The notes under the pieces were generated by a model. That model was given only the letters and a program-made list of their open reading frames with translations, was not told the DNA's origin and made no database searches. This document shows, in pieces, positions 63,710 to 64,000 of a stretch of DNA of 64,000 nucleotides (the first letter of the stretch is position 1; each line of letters opens with the position of its first letter). The stretch comes from Bradyrhizobium sp. LHD-71 (GTDB lineage: Bacteria; Pseudomonadota; Alphaproteobacteria; Rhizobiales; Xanthobacteraceae). Position numbers and translations under genes: made by a program. Where the stretch lies: contig NZ_JAVIFX010000003.1 of the NCBI RefSeq assembly GCF_031157255.1, positions 186,001 to 250,000 on the forward strand, in the 5' to 3' direction.

Positions 63710-64000
63710 TCACGGCGCTTTTGCGGCTCCAGGACCAAGAACTGAATCATACAACAGGCCGATCACGCCGGCAACAATGGCTACGTCAGCAAGGTTAAAG
63801 ACATACCAGTCGAAGCGGCTATCGCCCCATTGCAGGTGAAAAAAGGCAAAATCCATCACCGCGCCGTAGGCGACGCTGTCGATGCCGTTGCCGATCGCCC
63901 CACCGATGATCAGACCGAGGCCAAGTGCGGTGACGCGGTTGTGGGCGTGCCACAGCCAGATCGCTAGCGCCGCGATGGCCGCGACCTTGATCGCCAGCAA
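63710..64000 (-). CDS. lspA: Lipoprotein signal peptidase LspA (5' part outside window)
   Basis: The visible 96 C-terminal residues hold both catalytic Asp regions of signal peptidase II: LIIGGAIGNGIDSVAYGAVM and YVFNLADVAIVAGVIGLLYD. It cuts signal peptides from lipidated prolipoproteins in the inner membrane. The protein begins to the right of the window edge. The next gene on this strand is the BamF-position unknown. Confidence 0.93.
   Translation of the reverse strand: MLAIKVAAIAALAIWLWHAHNRVTALGLGLIIGGAIGNGIDSVAYGAVMDFAFFHLQWGDSRFDWYVFNLADVAIVAGVIGLLYDSVLGPGAAKAP

Overview
The window is 64 kb of GC-rich chromosome from an alphaproteobacterium, most probably the Bradyrhizobium/Rhodopseudomonas/Afipia group (Nitrobacteraceae). 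The evidence is the gene content and order (waaA-lpxK with small DUF4170 and DUF2093 neighbours, HisG with HisZ, paired M16 peptidases beside lspA, ChbG/HpnK-type deacetylase), Pro-rich Omp25-like barrels, and intergenic palindromes of the kinds common in this group. Coding density is high. I see no phage, complete insertion sequence, rRNA, tRNA or CRISPR array. Almost everything is core metabolism and envelope biology, with a few accessory inserts.

Layout. 1-13 kb: a truncated CrtI-like flavoprotein, a secreted unknown, groES-groEL behind a CIRCE operator, a lipoprotein, an MFS carrier, a stand-alone CheZ, an L,D-transpeptidase, a MaoC-type protein, a DUF2076-like protein, and a deacetylase-glycosyltransferase pair. 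13-18 kb: hisG-hisZ, rsmE, a secreted Pro-rich protein and ubiA. 19-25 kb: a tightly overlapping run pmbA-cysQ-DUF4170-DUF374 acyltransferase-waaA-lpxK that leads into lipid A/Kdo assembly. 25-31 kb: xseA, purD, an MFS gene apparently inserted at the purD 3' end (a second purD tail lies beyond it), a TetR regulator and a crotonase. 31-43 kb: a MuiA-like protein, a flavin/FMN pair, two tandem FPGSDP mini-proteins, glmM, a MaoC protein, a fosmidomycin-resistance-like exporter, two outer-membrane barrels, a GST and a glycerophosphodiesterase. 43-51 kb: serC-serA behind a probable serC leader RNA, a GNAT, tadA, a pseudouridine synthase with a huge Arg/Gly-rich head, rsmD and mutL. 51.7-57.8 kb: a self-contained PhnF-type regulator, Ugp-like ABC importer and GpdQ-like phosphodiesterase, with a shared ATCTAGAT operator candidate in front of both the regulator and the transport operon. 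57.9-64 kb: arfB, pgi, an M16 catalytic/non-catalytic peptidase pair, a BamF-position unknown, and the 3' part of lspA.

The most coherent accessory system is the PhnF/Ugp/GpdQ cassette, which I infer imports and cleaves a glycerophosphodiester-like compound. The most unusual structural observations are the duplicated purD tail around an MFS gene, the tandem FPGSDP genes, the approximately 320-residue RGG-like extension on the pseudouridine synthase, and several MITE-like palindromes placed in the same orientation just before start codons. Starts were often moved inward from the longest open frame on the basis of ribosome-binding sites, signal peptides or family conservation; family calls rest on motif recognition, not on database searches.
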